Assembly: GCF_030440365.1 (NCBI RefSeq)
Contig: NZ_CP124050.1
Span: 620,001-684,000 of the forward strand
Direction: 5' to 3'
DNA from: [Borrelia] lusitaniae
Lineage (GTDB): Bacteria > Spirochaetota > Spirochaetia > Borreliales > Borreliaceae
Length of the DNA: 64,000 nucleotides
Made by a program: the position numbers and the translations under genes. Positions 49,327-58,734 of the stretch are shown here, piece after piece. Numbering within the stretch: the first letter of the stretch is position 1; each line of letters opens with the position of its first letter. The notes below the pieces were generated by a model, which was not told the DNA's origin, did not search any database, and saw only the letters and a list, made by a program, of their open reading frames with translations.

Positions 49327-52300
49327 TTAATTTCTTGCCTTTGCAAATTTAATATAAAATTTTTCTATTAATATTAGTAAATTTTTGTCTAGCTTAAAAT
49401 CGTGAGTGTCTTTAAATCTGTTATAGTAATCGCAGAGCGTTATCTCGCTAGTTTTTAAGAATCTTTCATGTGCTTTGCTTGTGAAATAAGCTTTAGAGGG
49501 GTTTTTTATTTGCATTTTTATGAAATTCTTAAAATAATTTGAAAAATTATTTTGATTTGTTTTTGTTAAAATTTTAATTACTAAGCTTTGGTAAATTGGA
49601 GTTGGGTAGCTTGATATGTATGCAAATTGCATAAGCATGTTTTCAATGTCATCAATTATTATTTCTTTGTGGTTATACCAAATAGTTGTTTTTGCAGATA
49701 AGCTTTCTAGATCAATTTTTACTTCTGTTAATGAATTGAAATTTTGTATTTCTTTTTTTATTAATAGTCCTGTTATATATAAATCTATTTCATTTTTTAT
49801 TTTATCTGGGATGCTGCAATAGTCTTTTTTCACAAAATTTAAATAAAAATAATCGTTTTCAATTTTATATACATTCTCAATATCTTTTTTTAATTCAAAT
49901 TTTATATTTTTTTTTTGAAAATTTAGTTTTATTGTTTGGCAAAATTTAATTTCGGTTTTTTTCATTATTGAAAGCCCTTTTAAGTTTTTAGCAGCATTAT
50001 ATTTTAATATATTTATCTTTTTGAAGATATCATTCACAATAGTTTTTTGATCTATGTTGAAAGGAATACTTCCTTGTTGTATTTCATATTTAATGTAGTC
50101 TTTAATAATTTTTATTGCTTGGCTTGCATCATCTTTTTTCCCCATTATGTATTCATTCAGTAGTGTTGAATTTTTTATAAGCCTGTAAATAATCTCATTG
50201 GCGTTGAAAATTTGTTCTTCTTGTTTTTCTTTGATTTCATTTTCTAATCTTATGTCTTGTATTTTAACGTTTAAAGTTTTTTCATAAAAATGTTTGTAAG
50301 GATTAGAAAGGGCGTTTTTTAATTCGTATAAATTTAGCTTAATTGGGCTTTCTAGTTGAATTTTGTTTTGCTTAAACTTAATTGTTTCAGAATTTTGTAG
50401 TATTTTTGCGATATTAAAGGCTTCTAAATCATAGTTTATTAAATAATTTTCTTTTACATCTTTAAAATATGCTAAATCATGGTTTTCATTTGGATGCTTT
50501 TCTATTTGAAAATTTTTTTCATACTTTTGTATGTGATCAAGTATCTTGCTTATTGTTTTTGATATATTAATTTCTGGGGTTGGATTGTCTTGAAATGAGT
50601 AGTAAAGGTAAAACTTTTCCGATGTTGCAAAAATTAAATTAAAAAGAGTCTCGATTGCCTCTTTTTCGGTATTATCATGTTCATAGTATTCATCTAATAA
50701 ATTCATATTATCATAATTTATCTTCGAGTTGAACTCTTGAAATCCTAAAAAATGAATTTCTTTCTTTTGAAGATATTCTATTTCTTTATAATTGGCAATC
50801 AGTATCCCATTTTTTTTATACATTACTCCGTATTTTTCTTTTTCAAGACTTTCTTCAAATATAATTTTAAAAAGATAAAATTCAATTTTTATTTCATTGA
50901 TTTCTTTTAAATAGTTCTTGTAAAGATTGTCACCTAAGTCTTTGGGAAAATTTTTAAAGGATTTTATTTTATTTTTTAAGTATTCATCAGTTGCATTAAA
51001 TTCTTCAAGATCAATATATTTTTGAATAAAGATTTCTATTATTTTTGCCCATTCATGTACTTTATATGTTTTATTTTTAAAATAGTTTATATCTTCGTAC
51101 AAACTTTTTACTATTGTTATAAGTTTTATTATTGATTCTTGATCTTGAAATCTTATGCTTTCTTTTTTAATTTCTTCTTCATATTTTTCGTCAAATATTT
51201 CAGACATTAAAAATCGATCAAATCCGTCTTCCCAAGAGTTTAAAAAGTTTTGATCATAGTTTAGATTTTTTTTGTGAGTGTTGTTTGCTCCAAAACTAAT
51301 GTTCATTGCGTCGCTAAATTCTATTAAATAGTTTAATTCAGATATTGATATATTAAATTTTTTCATTACTTTGTTGTTACTTAGTAGGTTAAATATTTCT
51401 TTTCTGCTGAAATTGCTAATTGTTTCATTTTTTGATATAAAAAGATCCATTAGCCTTTTTAAGGCTATTATACTTTCTCCTCTTGACAAATTGTTATAGC
51501 ATAAAACACTATATTCAATTTTGTATTTATTTAGGCATTCTTCTATATATGGCAAATATTCATTAAATTTTTCTTGCAAAGAAGTTATTGCTATTTCGCT
51601 TAATTTCAGGTTATTTTTTTGCATTGAGTGTACTATGTGATTTACCAAAATTTCTACTTCACGTTTTTGATTTTTAGCTTCTATTATTTTAAAGCTACCG
51701 TCTAATTTTGAAATTGGGGTTTTTGCTATAATGTTATTTTTAATGCTTGTTAAAAAATTTTCACCTTTAAATAATTGAATATCTACTTTTTCTAAAGCCT
51801 GATATTTTGTTGAGTTGATTTTTGTTTTTGTTAACAATAATTCTTCAACAAGTGTAGATTTATAGTTTAGTAAATCTTCAAAAATTAACACATGCACTTC
51901 AAAATCAAAAATTTTTTCTAAAGAGTTAAGGATTTTTTTCTCAATTTCTCTATTATTGCCAATAAATATTATTTTTTTAATTTCAATTTCTATATTTTTT
52001 ATTGGTTTTTCTTCAATTATTTTTTTATGTAAGTTTAAAATATTTTTTTGTTTTTCAAAGAGTTTTTTAAATAGTTCTTTTTGCATATTCTCATAAGGTT
52101 TTAAATTTTCTTCTTGGAATAAAAATTTATCCTCTTGCCAGGTTTCAATTAATTTTGAAAATTTTGAGTAGTAATGGTGGAATAAATCTATTATTTTTGA
52201 TGCAAAAAAGTACCTATTTTTTATTGATTTGAAATCTTTTATGTATTTTAGTTTTTCAGTTTTTAATATGTTATATAAAATGAATTTTTCTGTTTCTAAG

Positions 52301-52566
52301 TAAAATGAAAAACTGTTCTTTTCTATGTATTTTTTTATATTGGGATTTTTTAAAGAAATTTCATATATGCTTTTTAAAGCATTTTTTTTAATATTTAGAT
52401 TATAAGAAATTTCATTTAGTTTTGCTATAGTTTTTTTAATTTCTTCTCTTAAGAGATCATTTTTTACTATAATTAGTGTTTCTTTTTTGAATATATTGTC
52501 GTTTTGAGTTAAATCTTTGATTTTATTATAAATTTTATTTACATTGTTTGTTTTATATATATTCAC
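49327..52566 (-). CDS. recC: Exonuclease V (RecBCD) subunit RecC
   Basis: The non-catalytic subunit that splits the duplex and, in E. coli, recognises Chi. It has a helicase-like fold without working motifs, as expected: no Walker A is seen. Assignment rests on its length (1079), its place directly before recB and recD, and segments such as GESIIALKRLMDLF and ELKNALSNPYKHFYE (the latter common to RecC and nuclease-fold proteins). The start is GTG 52566, three bases after pncB, with no visible Shine-Dalgarno site, so coupling to pncB is likely. Confidence 0.9.
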   Translation of the reverse strand: MNIYKTNNVNKIYNKIKDLTQNDNIFKKETLIIVKNDLLREEIKKTIAKLNEISYNLNIKKNALKSIYEISLKNPNIKKYIEKNSFSFYLETEKFILYNILKTEKLKYIKDFKSIKNRYFFASKIIDLFHHYYSKFSKLIETWQEDKFLFQEENLKPYENMQKELFKKLFEKQKNILNLHKKIIEEKPIKNIEIEIKKIIFIGNNREIEKKILNSLEKIFDFEVHVLIFEDLLNYKSTLVEELLLTKTKINSTKYQALEKVDIQLFKGENFLTSIKNNIIAKTPISKLDGSFKIIEAKNQKREVEILVNHIVHSMQKNNLKLSEIAITSLQEKFNEYLPYIEECLNKYKIEYSVLCYNNLSRGESIIALKRLMDLFISKNETISNFSRKEIFNLLSNNKVMKKFNISISELNYLIEFSDAMNISFGANNTHKKNLNYDQNFLNSWEDGFDRFLMSEIFDEKYEEEIKKESIRFQDQESIIKLITIVKSLYEDINYFKNKTYKVHEWAKIIEIFIQKYIDLEEFNATDEYLKNKIKSFKNFPKDLGDNLYKNYLKEINEIKIEFYLFKIIFEESLEKEKYGVMYKKNGILIANYKEIEYLQKKEIHFLGFQEFNSKINYDNMNLLDEYYEHDNTEKEAIETLFNLIFATSEKFYLYYSFQDNPTPEINISKTISKILDHIQKYEKNFQIEKHPNENHDLAYFKDVKENYLINYDLEAFNIAKILQNSETIKFKQNKIQLESPIKLNLYELKNALSNPYKHFYEKTLNVKIQDIRLENEIKEKQEEQIFNANEIIYRLIKNSTLLNEYIMGKKDDASQAIKIIKDYIKYEIQQGSIPFNIDQKTIVNDIFKKINILKYNAAKNLKGLSIMKKTEIKFCQTIKLNFQKKNIKFELKKDIENVYKIENDYFYLNFVKKDYCSIPDKIKNEIDLYITGLLIKKEIQNFNSLTEVKIDLESLSAKTTIWYNHKEIIIDDIENMLMQFAYISSYPTPIYQSLVIKILTKTNQNNFSNYFKNFIKMQIKNPSKAYFTSKAHERFLKTSEITLCDYYNRFKDTHDFKLDKNLLILIEKFYIKFAKARN

Positions 52567-52569
52567 AGA

Positions 52570-54015
52570 TTAATTGCTTTTATTATTTTTTATGAGCTTA
52601 CTTCTTAATTTTTTTAAGTTTTTACCAATGCTTACTTTATATATGTGGGGATTGATTATTCTTCTGTAAGTATGCTCAAGTTTGCTTAAGTCAAGTTTGG
52701 TTTTATTTCTAATGTTGTTTAAACTAGATTCATAGCCTTTGCAAAGTTTTCCATTTTCTAAGACAGTGTGAATCAAAAATTCAAAATCGTCATATTTTTT
52801 GATTATTTTGAAAACGTTATCTTGTATTGGATGAAAAATGGTAAATTCTTTTCTTAATTTTAAATGATCTTTGATTTTTTCTTTTTCTTCTTTTAGAAAT
52901 ATAAAATCAAAGATCATTTGACCATTTAAATATATTCTTGCAACCTCTTTTTGGGCAGGTAGTGTTGATTTTTCTGGGTTATTTGATATTTTTATTTTTG
53001 GTATAAATTTTCCATTTTTTTCTATGGAGATCATTTTATATACTCCTGAAAGATTTGGATCTCCCTTTGCTGTAACTAGATTTGTTCCAACTCCCCAAAT
53101 ATCAATTGGAGCATTTATTGAATTTAAATACATGATAATATTTTCGTCAAGCTCATTAGACGCAATAATTTTTACATGATTTAATCCGTTTTGGTCTAAT
53201 TCTTTTCTTGCTTCTTTGCTTAGATATTCAAGATCTCCACTGTCAATTCTTATTGAAAAATTATTTTTTTTCTCTTGTTTTTGTTCTTTAAATATTTTAA
53301 TAGCATTTTTTAATCCGCTGTTAAGCGTGTCGTAAGTATCAATTAGTAGACTTACTTTGTTTGGATATGTTTTTGCATATTCTCTGAATGCTTGCTCTTC
53401 GTTTTCAAAACTCATTATCCAACTATGAGCCATTGTTCCTGTGACTGGTATATTGTATTTATATCCAGCAAGCATATTGCTTGTAAAGTCTGCTCCTCCT
53501 ATGTATGCAGCTTTACTAGCAGAGAGTGCTCCATTTATTCCTTGAGCTCTTCTTAACCCAAATTCTGCTAAGATTTTTGCACCAGATTCTTTTATTCTTG
53601 CGGTTTTTGTTGCTATTAAGCTTTCAAAATTTATTATATTTAAAACTAGCCCTTCTATTAGTAGTAATTCTATTAGATGTCCCTCAATAACGACTACTGG
53701 CGTATAGGGAAAAACCAGGCGACCTTCTTCTATTGAGCTTATTTTTATGTTTAGTTTGAATTCTCTTAGAAAGTTTAAAAATTGTTTATCTAATATATTT
53801 AAACTTTTTAAATATTTAAGTTCATTTTCATGGAAACGAATACTTTTTAATTCATTGATTAATGTATGTATTCCGGCTAAAACAATATATCCATTTTTAA
53901 ATGGTGTTTTTCTAAAAAATACTTCAAATTTTGCGTTAGGATTAATGCCTTTTGTAAAATAAGCATTCATCATTGAAATTTCATAAAAATCTGTAAATAG
54001 TGATAGATTTTTCAT
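52570..54015 (-). CDS. pncB: Nicotinate phosphoribosyltransferase
   Basis: Makes nicotinate mononucleotide from nicotinate and PRPP, the salvage entry to NAD, important in an organism without de novo synthesis. Family motifs are LFTDFYEISMMNAYF at the start, FGLRRAQG, GTMAHSWIMSF with the phosphohistidine candidate, and the RIDSGDLEYLS phosphate-binding segment. The 481-residue length is normal. AAGGAG sits almost on the ATG, and a TATAAT (54023-54028) lies seven bases before it, so the transcript may be nearly leaderless. It heads the recCBD run. Confidence 0.95.
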   Translation of the reverse strand: MKNLSLFTDFYEISMMNAYFTKGINPNAKFEVFFRKTPFKNGYIVLAGIHTLINELKSIRFHENELKYLKSLNILDKQFLNFLREFKLNIKISSIEEGRLVFPYTPVVVIEGHLIELLLIEGLVLNIINFESLIATKTARIKESGAKILAEFGLRRAQGINGALSASKAAYIGGADFTSNMLAGYKYNIPVTGTMAHSWIMSFENEEQAFREYAKTYPNKVSLLIDTYDTLNSGLKNAIKIFKEQKQEKKNNFSIRIDSGDLEYLSKEARKELDQNGLNHVKIIASNELDENIIMYLNSINAPIDIWGVGTNLVTAKGDPNLSGVYKMISIEKNGKFIPKIKISNNPEKSTLPAQKEVARIYLNGQMIFDFIFLKEEKEKIKDHLKLRKEFTIFHPIQDNVFKIIKKYDDFEFLIHTVLENGKLCKGYESSLNNIRNKTKLDLSKLEHTYRRIINPHIYKVSIGKNLKKLRSKLIKNNKSN

Positions 54016-54150
54016 TCTCCTTATTATATACTAGTTTTGTTTGTAAAAAAATGATATTTAATTTGAACTTAATTTTTATTTGTCAGCATTTTTAATTTAT
54101 GGATATTTTTTTGCAATGTATAATAAATTGACCAGATTGGACTAAATTCT

Positions 54151-55587
54151 ATGAAAGAAAAAAGTGTTTCTAACTTTGATATTATAATTTTTGGAGTTAC
54201 CGGGAATTTATCTAGAAAAAAACTTATTCCTTCGCTTTTTAATTTGTTTAAAAATAAATGTATTAGCAATTTTAGGGTTATTGGTTTCTCTCGTAAAATT
54301 TTTACAGATAAAGAATTTAGATTGTATATTAAAGATTCTTTATGGCAAGAAGAGACCGATTCTTTGATTGAAATTTTTTTAAATTTCTTTGTTTATGTAT
54401 TTGGTGATTTTAATGAAAAAGATTCTTATATAAATTTATTTAAATTTATAGATAAAAGCCGAGAAACAATATATTATCTTTCGACTTCTCCTGAATTTTA
54501 TGGACCAATAATTAATAATTTGAAAAATCATTTTTTAAGTGAAAGATTGAGTTTGTCAAAAATAGTTCTTGAAAAGCCTTTTGGTTCTAGTCTTGAGACA
54601 GCAAAAAAATTAAATAGCCTTCTTTATTCTGCTTTTAGAGAAGATCAAATTTATAGAATAGATCACTATTTAGGTAAAGAAACAGTTCAAAATATTTTCA
54701 CATTTAGATTTGGCAATTCTATTTTTGAAAATATTTGGAACAATCGTTATGTAGATTTTGTTCAGATTACGGTGGCAGAAGAATTGGGTCTTGACGGAAG
54801 AGCTGAGTATTACGATTCTGTTGGAGCCTTGAAGGATATGTTTCAAAATCATATTTTACAATTATTAAGTCTTGTTGCAATGGAATCTCCTATTAAATTT
54901 GATTCTGAGTTTATTCATGGTGAGAAGGTAAAAGTTTTAAAAAGTTTGAGGAAAATTAGCAAAGAGGATATTAAGAATTGTATTGTTAAGGGTCAATATA
55001 TAGGTTCACAAGTTCAAGGGGTTTTTAAAAAAGGCTACAAAGATGAAGCAGAATCTTTGGAAAATTCAAATACTGAAACTTATTTAGCTATGAAAGTATT
55101 TATTAATAATTGGCGTTGGTCCGGTGTTCCTTTTTATATTAGAACTGGCAAGGGTCTTGCTAGGAAAATTTCAGAAATATATATTCAATTTAAAAAACCA
55201 AGCTTTACCCTTTTTAATAACAGTTCTGTTGATTTTGCCAATGCTTTAATATTTAGGATTCAGCCAAGAGATGGAATTGAAATTAAATTCAACACTAAGA
55301 AACCTGGATATAATTATGAAATTCAAACTGCTAATATGGAATTTTCATATCATGATACATTTAAAAGATTGTTCGATGAGGCTTATGAGCGTTTATTATT
55401 AGATGCTTTTTTGGGGGATGGCACTTTGTATGCCACAAGCGATGAGATTGAAAGTTCTTGGGAATTTGTTTCAGATATTGCAAATAAATGGTCAGATATT
55501 GAAATTTGTAATTATTTTTTTGGGTCTGAAGGACCAAAAGAGATAGATTCTATTTTAGAAAAAGATCATTTTTGGCGGAAAATTTAA
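54151..55587 (+). CDS. zwf: Glucose-6-phosphate 1-dehydrogenase
   Basis: Oxidises glucose 6-phosphate to 6-phosphogluconolactone, the first step of the oxidative pentose phosphate pathway and a source of NADPH. The nucleotide-binding FGVTGNLSRKKLIPSL is at residues 14-29 and the active-site signature RIDHYLGKE at 169-177. EKPFGSSLETA and a C-terminal DGTLYATSDEIESSW region are typical. At 478 residues it is full length. ATG 54151 has no clear Shine-Dalgarno site. It is divergent from pncB across 135 bp. Confidence 0.96.
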   Translation: MKEKSVSNFDIIIFGVTGNLSRKKLIPSLFNLFKNKCISNFRVIGFSRKIFTDKEFRLYIKDSLWQEETDSLIEIFLNFFVYVFGDFNEKDSYINLFKFIDKSRETIYYLSTSPEFYGPIINNLKNHFLSERLSLSKIVLEKPFGSSLETAKKLNSLLYSAFREDQIYRIDHYLGKETVQNIFTFRFGNSIFENIWNNRYVDFVQITVAEELGLDGRAEYYDSVGALKDMFQNHILQLLSLVAMESPIKFDSEFIHGEKVKVLKSLRKISKEDIKNCIVKGQYIGSQVQGVFKKGYKDEAESLENSNTETYLAMKVFINNWRWSGVPFYIRTGKGLARKISEIYIQFKKPSFTLFNNSSVDFANALIFRIQPRDGIEIKFNTKKPGYNYEIQTANMEFSYHDTFKRLFDEAYERLLLDAFLGDGTLYATSDEIESSWEFVSDIANKWSDIEICNYFFGSEGPKEIDSILEKDHFWRKI

Positions 55588-55891
55588 TTTTTCATTTTTT
55601 TTAAAAAGATAAATAGATAAAATGAGACAAAAATTTTTTATATAATTTATTTCTATTCATTTTTAAAGCTTACCTTATTTGTAATTTAACGTTATCAGAT
55701 TTTTATTTCTTGCAATTTAATAGTAAATTTTTTTGATAAATTTTATTTTTTTTAAAAATTTTAAAAGAATTTAAGTATTTTTGCTCTTGAAATTATTGCA
55801 AATTTATGCGCCGATTAATAATTTGCGTTATCATTAAAAAATATAAGTAATCTTTTTTAAAAAGCTGTGCTTATATTTAAAGGATATATAT
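55588..55891. other. AT-rich 304-bp gap between zwf and nhaC
   Basis: No open reading frame or RNA gene is visible. It is dominated by A and T runs. The only GC-containing element is at 55798-55826, where GCAAATT and AATTTGC form a 7-bp dyad around a GC-richer centre (TGCGCCG), about 65 bases before the first nhaC. It may be an operator for the transporter pair. AAAGGAT at about 55878 is the nhaC ribosome site. Confidence 0.5.
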
Positions 55892-57244
55892 ATGAAAGAT
55901 ATTGAAGCAAAAGTTCAACCAAATTTTTTTGGGCTTGTTCCTTTTTTTGTTTTTATTATTATGTATTTAGGCACAGGGATTTATTTAGGATTTATTGGCG
56001 TAGAAATGGCCTTTTATCAACTGCCGGCTAGTGTTGCAATGTTTTTTGCTTCTATTGTTTGTTTTTTGGTAGTTAAGGGAAAATTTTCCGACAAAATTCA
56101 CATATTTATTAAAGGAGCTGCTCAGTACGACATTATATTAATGTGTCTTATTTTTATGCTCTCAGGGGCTTTCTCTTCTCTTTGCAAAGAAATAGGCTGT
56201 GTTGAAGCTGTGGCAAATTTGGGGATTAGATACATTAATCCCAATTGGATTGTTTCTGGTATATTTTTTATAACTTGCTTTATTTCTTTTTCTGCTGGTA
56301 CTTCTGTTGGGTCTATTGTTGCAATTGCTCCTATTGCTTTTAATATTGCTGTTAAAAGCAATATTAATCCAAATTTAATAGCAGCATCTGTAATGTGTGG
56401 AGCTATGTTTGGAGATAATCTTTCTTTAATATCAGATACAACTATTGTTTCTAGTCGAACTCAAGGCAGTAGTATCTTAGATGTTTTTATTAGTAGTAGT
56501 TTTTATGCTTTGCCATCTGCTATATTAACTTTTTTTTCTTTTTTCTTTCTTTCTGGCAATTTGCTTAATACTACAAACTTTTTACATGAAAGTTCAATAG
56601 ATTTGGTGAAAACCGTGCCTTATTTAATAGTTATATTTTTTTCTTTATCTGGAATGAATGTTTTTTTAGTTCTTTTTTCAGGCATTTTTTCTATATGCCT
56701 TATTAGTGTTTTTTATAGTAATTTATACTTTCTAGAGGTAATGAAAAACATTAATAATGGGTTTTTAAATATGGCGGATTTAATTTTTCTCTCAATTTTA
56801 ACAGGGGGAGTTTCTTTTACTGCGATTCATAATGGAGGCTTTAAATGGTTGCTTATTAAATTGAAATCTTTGATTAGGGGAAAAAGTTCAGCTGAATTTT
56901 CTATTGGGGCTCTTGTTTCAATAGTTGACGTTTTTCTTGCTAATAACACAATTGCCATACTTATTTGCGGCAAAGTAGCAAAAAAGATAGCTTTTGAAAA
57001 TAACATCAGCTTTCAAAGAAGTGCTTCTATTTTAGATATGTTTTCTTGTATTTTTCAAGGTATTATTCCTTATGGTGCTCAAATGATTATTTTAGTAGGC
57101 TTTTCAAATGGACTTGTGTCGCCAATTAGCGTTTTGCCATTTTTAGTTTATTTTGGGTTTTTATTATTTTTTGTTTTTTTATCTATTTTGGGAATTGATA
57201 TAAAAAAAGTTTTTTTATTTTTTAAAAAAAATAAAAATTTTTAA
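55892..57244 (+). CDS. nhaC: Na+/H+ antiporter, NhaC family (first copy)
   Basis: An inner-membrane secondary transporter exchanging sodium for protons. The 450-residue protein is hydrophobic throughout with about a dozen membrane segments. The conserved core is GAMFGDNLSLISDTTIVSSRTQG near residue 170, and LANNTIAILICGKVA near 350. It is followed after 89 bp by a close paralogue. Family members also exchange malate and lactate (MleN type), so the substrate is not certain. Confidence 0.9.
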   Translation: MKDIEAKVQPNFFGLVPFFVFIIMYLGTGIYLGFIGVEMAFYQLPASVAMFFASIVCFLVVKGKFSDKIHIFIKGAAQYDIILMCLIFMLSGAFSSLCKEIGCVEAVANLGIRYINPNWIVSGIFFITCFISFSAGTSVGSIVAIAPIAFNIAVKSNINPNLIAASVMCGAMFGDNLSLISDTTIVSSRTQGSSILDVFISSSFYALPSAILTFFSFFFLSGNLLNTTNFLHESSIDLVKTVPYLIVIFFSLSGMNVFLVLFSGIFSICLISVFYSNLYFLEVMKNINNGFLNMADLIFLSILTGGVSFTAIHNGGFKWLLIKLKSLIRGKSSAEFSIGALVSIVDVFLANNTIAILICGKVAKKIAFENNISFQRSASILDMFSCIFQGIIPYGAQMIILVGFSNGLVSPISVLPFLVYFGFLLFFVFLSILGIDIKKVFLFFKKNKNF

Positions 57245-57333
57245 AATTTTAAGACTTGTATTGTTCAATTTTTATTGAGTTTATTTAGAATAAATTATTT
57301 TTAATTATATTATACGATTTAGGAGGTTTGAAA

Positions 57334-58689
57334 TTGGAAAGAGAAAATAATATAGTTCCAAATTTTTGGGGACTTGTACCTTTTTTTCTTTTTATAGGGA
57401 TTTATATTGGTACAGGACTTGTTCTTTATTTTAATGGTGTAGAAAGGGCATTTTATCAAATGCCTCCCATATTTGCCATGTTTATTGCTATTGTTTTGAC
57501 TTTTATTATTTTTAGAGGATCTTTTTTAACAAAAATGAATAAATTTATTGAAGGGTGTGCCCAACAAGATGTTGTTTTTATATCCTTAATATTTATGTTA
57601 TCTGGTGCTTTTTCTGCTGTTTGCAAAGAAATAGGAAGTGTTGAAGCTGTAGTAAATATTGGTCTTAAATATGTTCCATTGAATTTGTTAGTATTTGGTA
57701 TTTTTTTAATTACTCTTTTTTTGTCTTTTTCTACTGGAAGCTTTATGGGGACTGTTGTTGCTGTTGCTCCTATTGCCTTGGAACTTGCAGATAAGGTAAA
57801 CATTTCTCTTCCATTGGTTGCTGGGGCTATTCTTAGTGCTGGTGCATTTGGAGACAATATGTCTTTAATATCAGACACTCCTATTATTTCAAGCCATACT
57901 CAAAAGGTTAATGTTGTTGATGTTTTCAAAAATGGAGCTTTTTATACGTTTCCAGCAGCAATTTTAGCAAGCATTGTTTTTGCATTTTTAGGTTCTTATT
58001 ATAGTAAGACCAATGGTTTTATTATTGAGCCTGGTGAGATAAATTTTTTGAAAATTGTTCCATATATTTTTGTTATGGTTGTTGCAATTTCAGGTTTTGA
58101 TGTATTTTTGGCCTTATTTTTGGGTATTGTTGTCGCTAGTGTTATTGGAATTTATTACTCAGATATTACTTTTTTATTGTTGGCTAGAAAAATTAATGAA
58201 GGATTTTTAAGTTTAGGGGAAATGTTTATTCTTGTTGTTTTTACAGGCGGAATTTCTTATATGGCAATTAAGTACGGGGGGTTTGATTGGTTACTTTTAA
58301 AATTGCAAAAAATGTCAAAGTCTAAAAAAACTTCGGAATTTGTAATTGTGTTTTTAGTTGGCATTTTGACTGTGTTTCTTGCAAATAATGGACTTGCTAT
58401 TTTAATGAGTGGCTCTGTTGTAAGATCAATAACTAAGGATAATAATTTAAGCTCAAAACGTATTGCAGCTTTACTTTGTATGTCTTCGTGCTTTTTTTTA
58501 AGCATTTTGCCTCATAGTATGCATGTTATAGCTCTTATAGATTTTACAAAAGGAAAACTTTCTCCTTTTGACATTTTCCCATTTTTAATTTATCAAGGAT
58601 TTTTAATTTTACTTATTGCTTTGTCTATAATTGGACTTGATATAAAATTATTATTTAGATCTTTTTTCAATAATAATCAAGAGTCTTAA
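57334..58689 (+). CDS. nhaC: Na+/H+ antiporter, NhaC family (second copy)
   Basis: A tandem paralogue of the gene before it. The matching core reads GAFGDNMSLISDTPIISSHTQ, and LANNGLAILMSGSVV matches the later motif, so both copies keep the transport signature while differing in nearby residues (TTIVSSR versus TPIISSH). Two TTG starts are possible: 57328 is one base after AGGAGG, while 57334 has it at a seven-base spacing, so I use 57334 (451 residues). A terminator overlaps the stop codon. Confidence 0.9.
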   Translation: MERENNIVPNFWGLVPFFLFIGIYIGTGLVLYFNGVERAFYQMPPIFAMFIAIVLTFIIFRGSFLTKMNKFIEGCAQQDVVFISLIFMLSGAFSAVCKEIGSVEAVVNIGLKYVPLNLLVFGIFLITLFLSFSTGSFMGTVVAVAPIALELADKVNISLPLVAGAILSAGAFGDNMSLISDTPIISSHTQKVNVVDVFKNGAFYTFPAAILASIVFAFLGSYYSKTNGFIIEPGEINFLKIVPYIFVMVVAISGFDVFLALFLGIVVASVIGIYYSDITFLLLARKINEGFLSLGEMFILVVFTGGISYMAIKYGGFDWLLLKLQKMSKSKKTSEFVIVFLVGILTVFLANNGLAILMSGSVVRSITKDNNLSSKRIAALLCMSSCFFLSILPHSMHVIALIDFTKGKLSPFDIFPFLIYQGFLILLIALSIIGLDIKLLFRSFFNNNQES

Positions 58690-58715
58690 AAGCTTTTCAA
58701 ATGAAAGCTTTTAAG
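58685..58715. terminator. Terminator after the nhaC pair
   Basis: A perfect 12-bp stem, CTTAAAAGCTTT with AAAGCTTTTAAG, and a 7-base loop, followed on the plus strand by ATTTTTTG. It includes the nhaC stop codon and probably also ends the convergent pot operon. Confidence 0.92.
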
Positions 58716-58734
58716 ATTTTTTGTATTTAAATAT

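Noticed and set aside
57456..57878. 140-codon minus-strand frame opposite the second nhaC
   Set aside because: Shadow of a hydrophobic gene; a matching but shorter frame opposite the first nhaC shows it derives from the conserved core.
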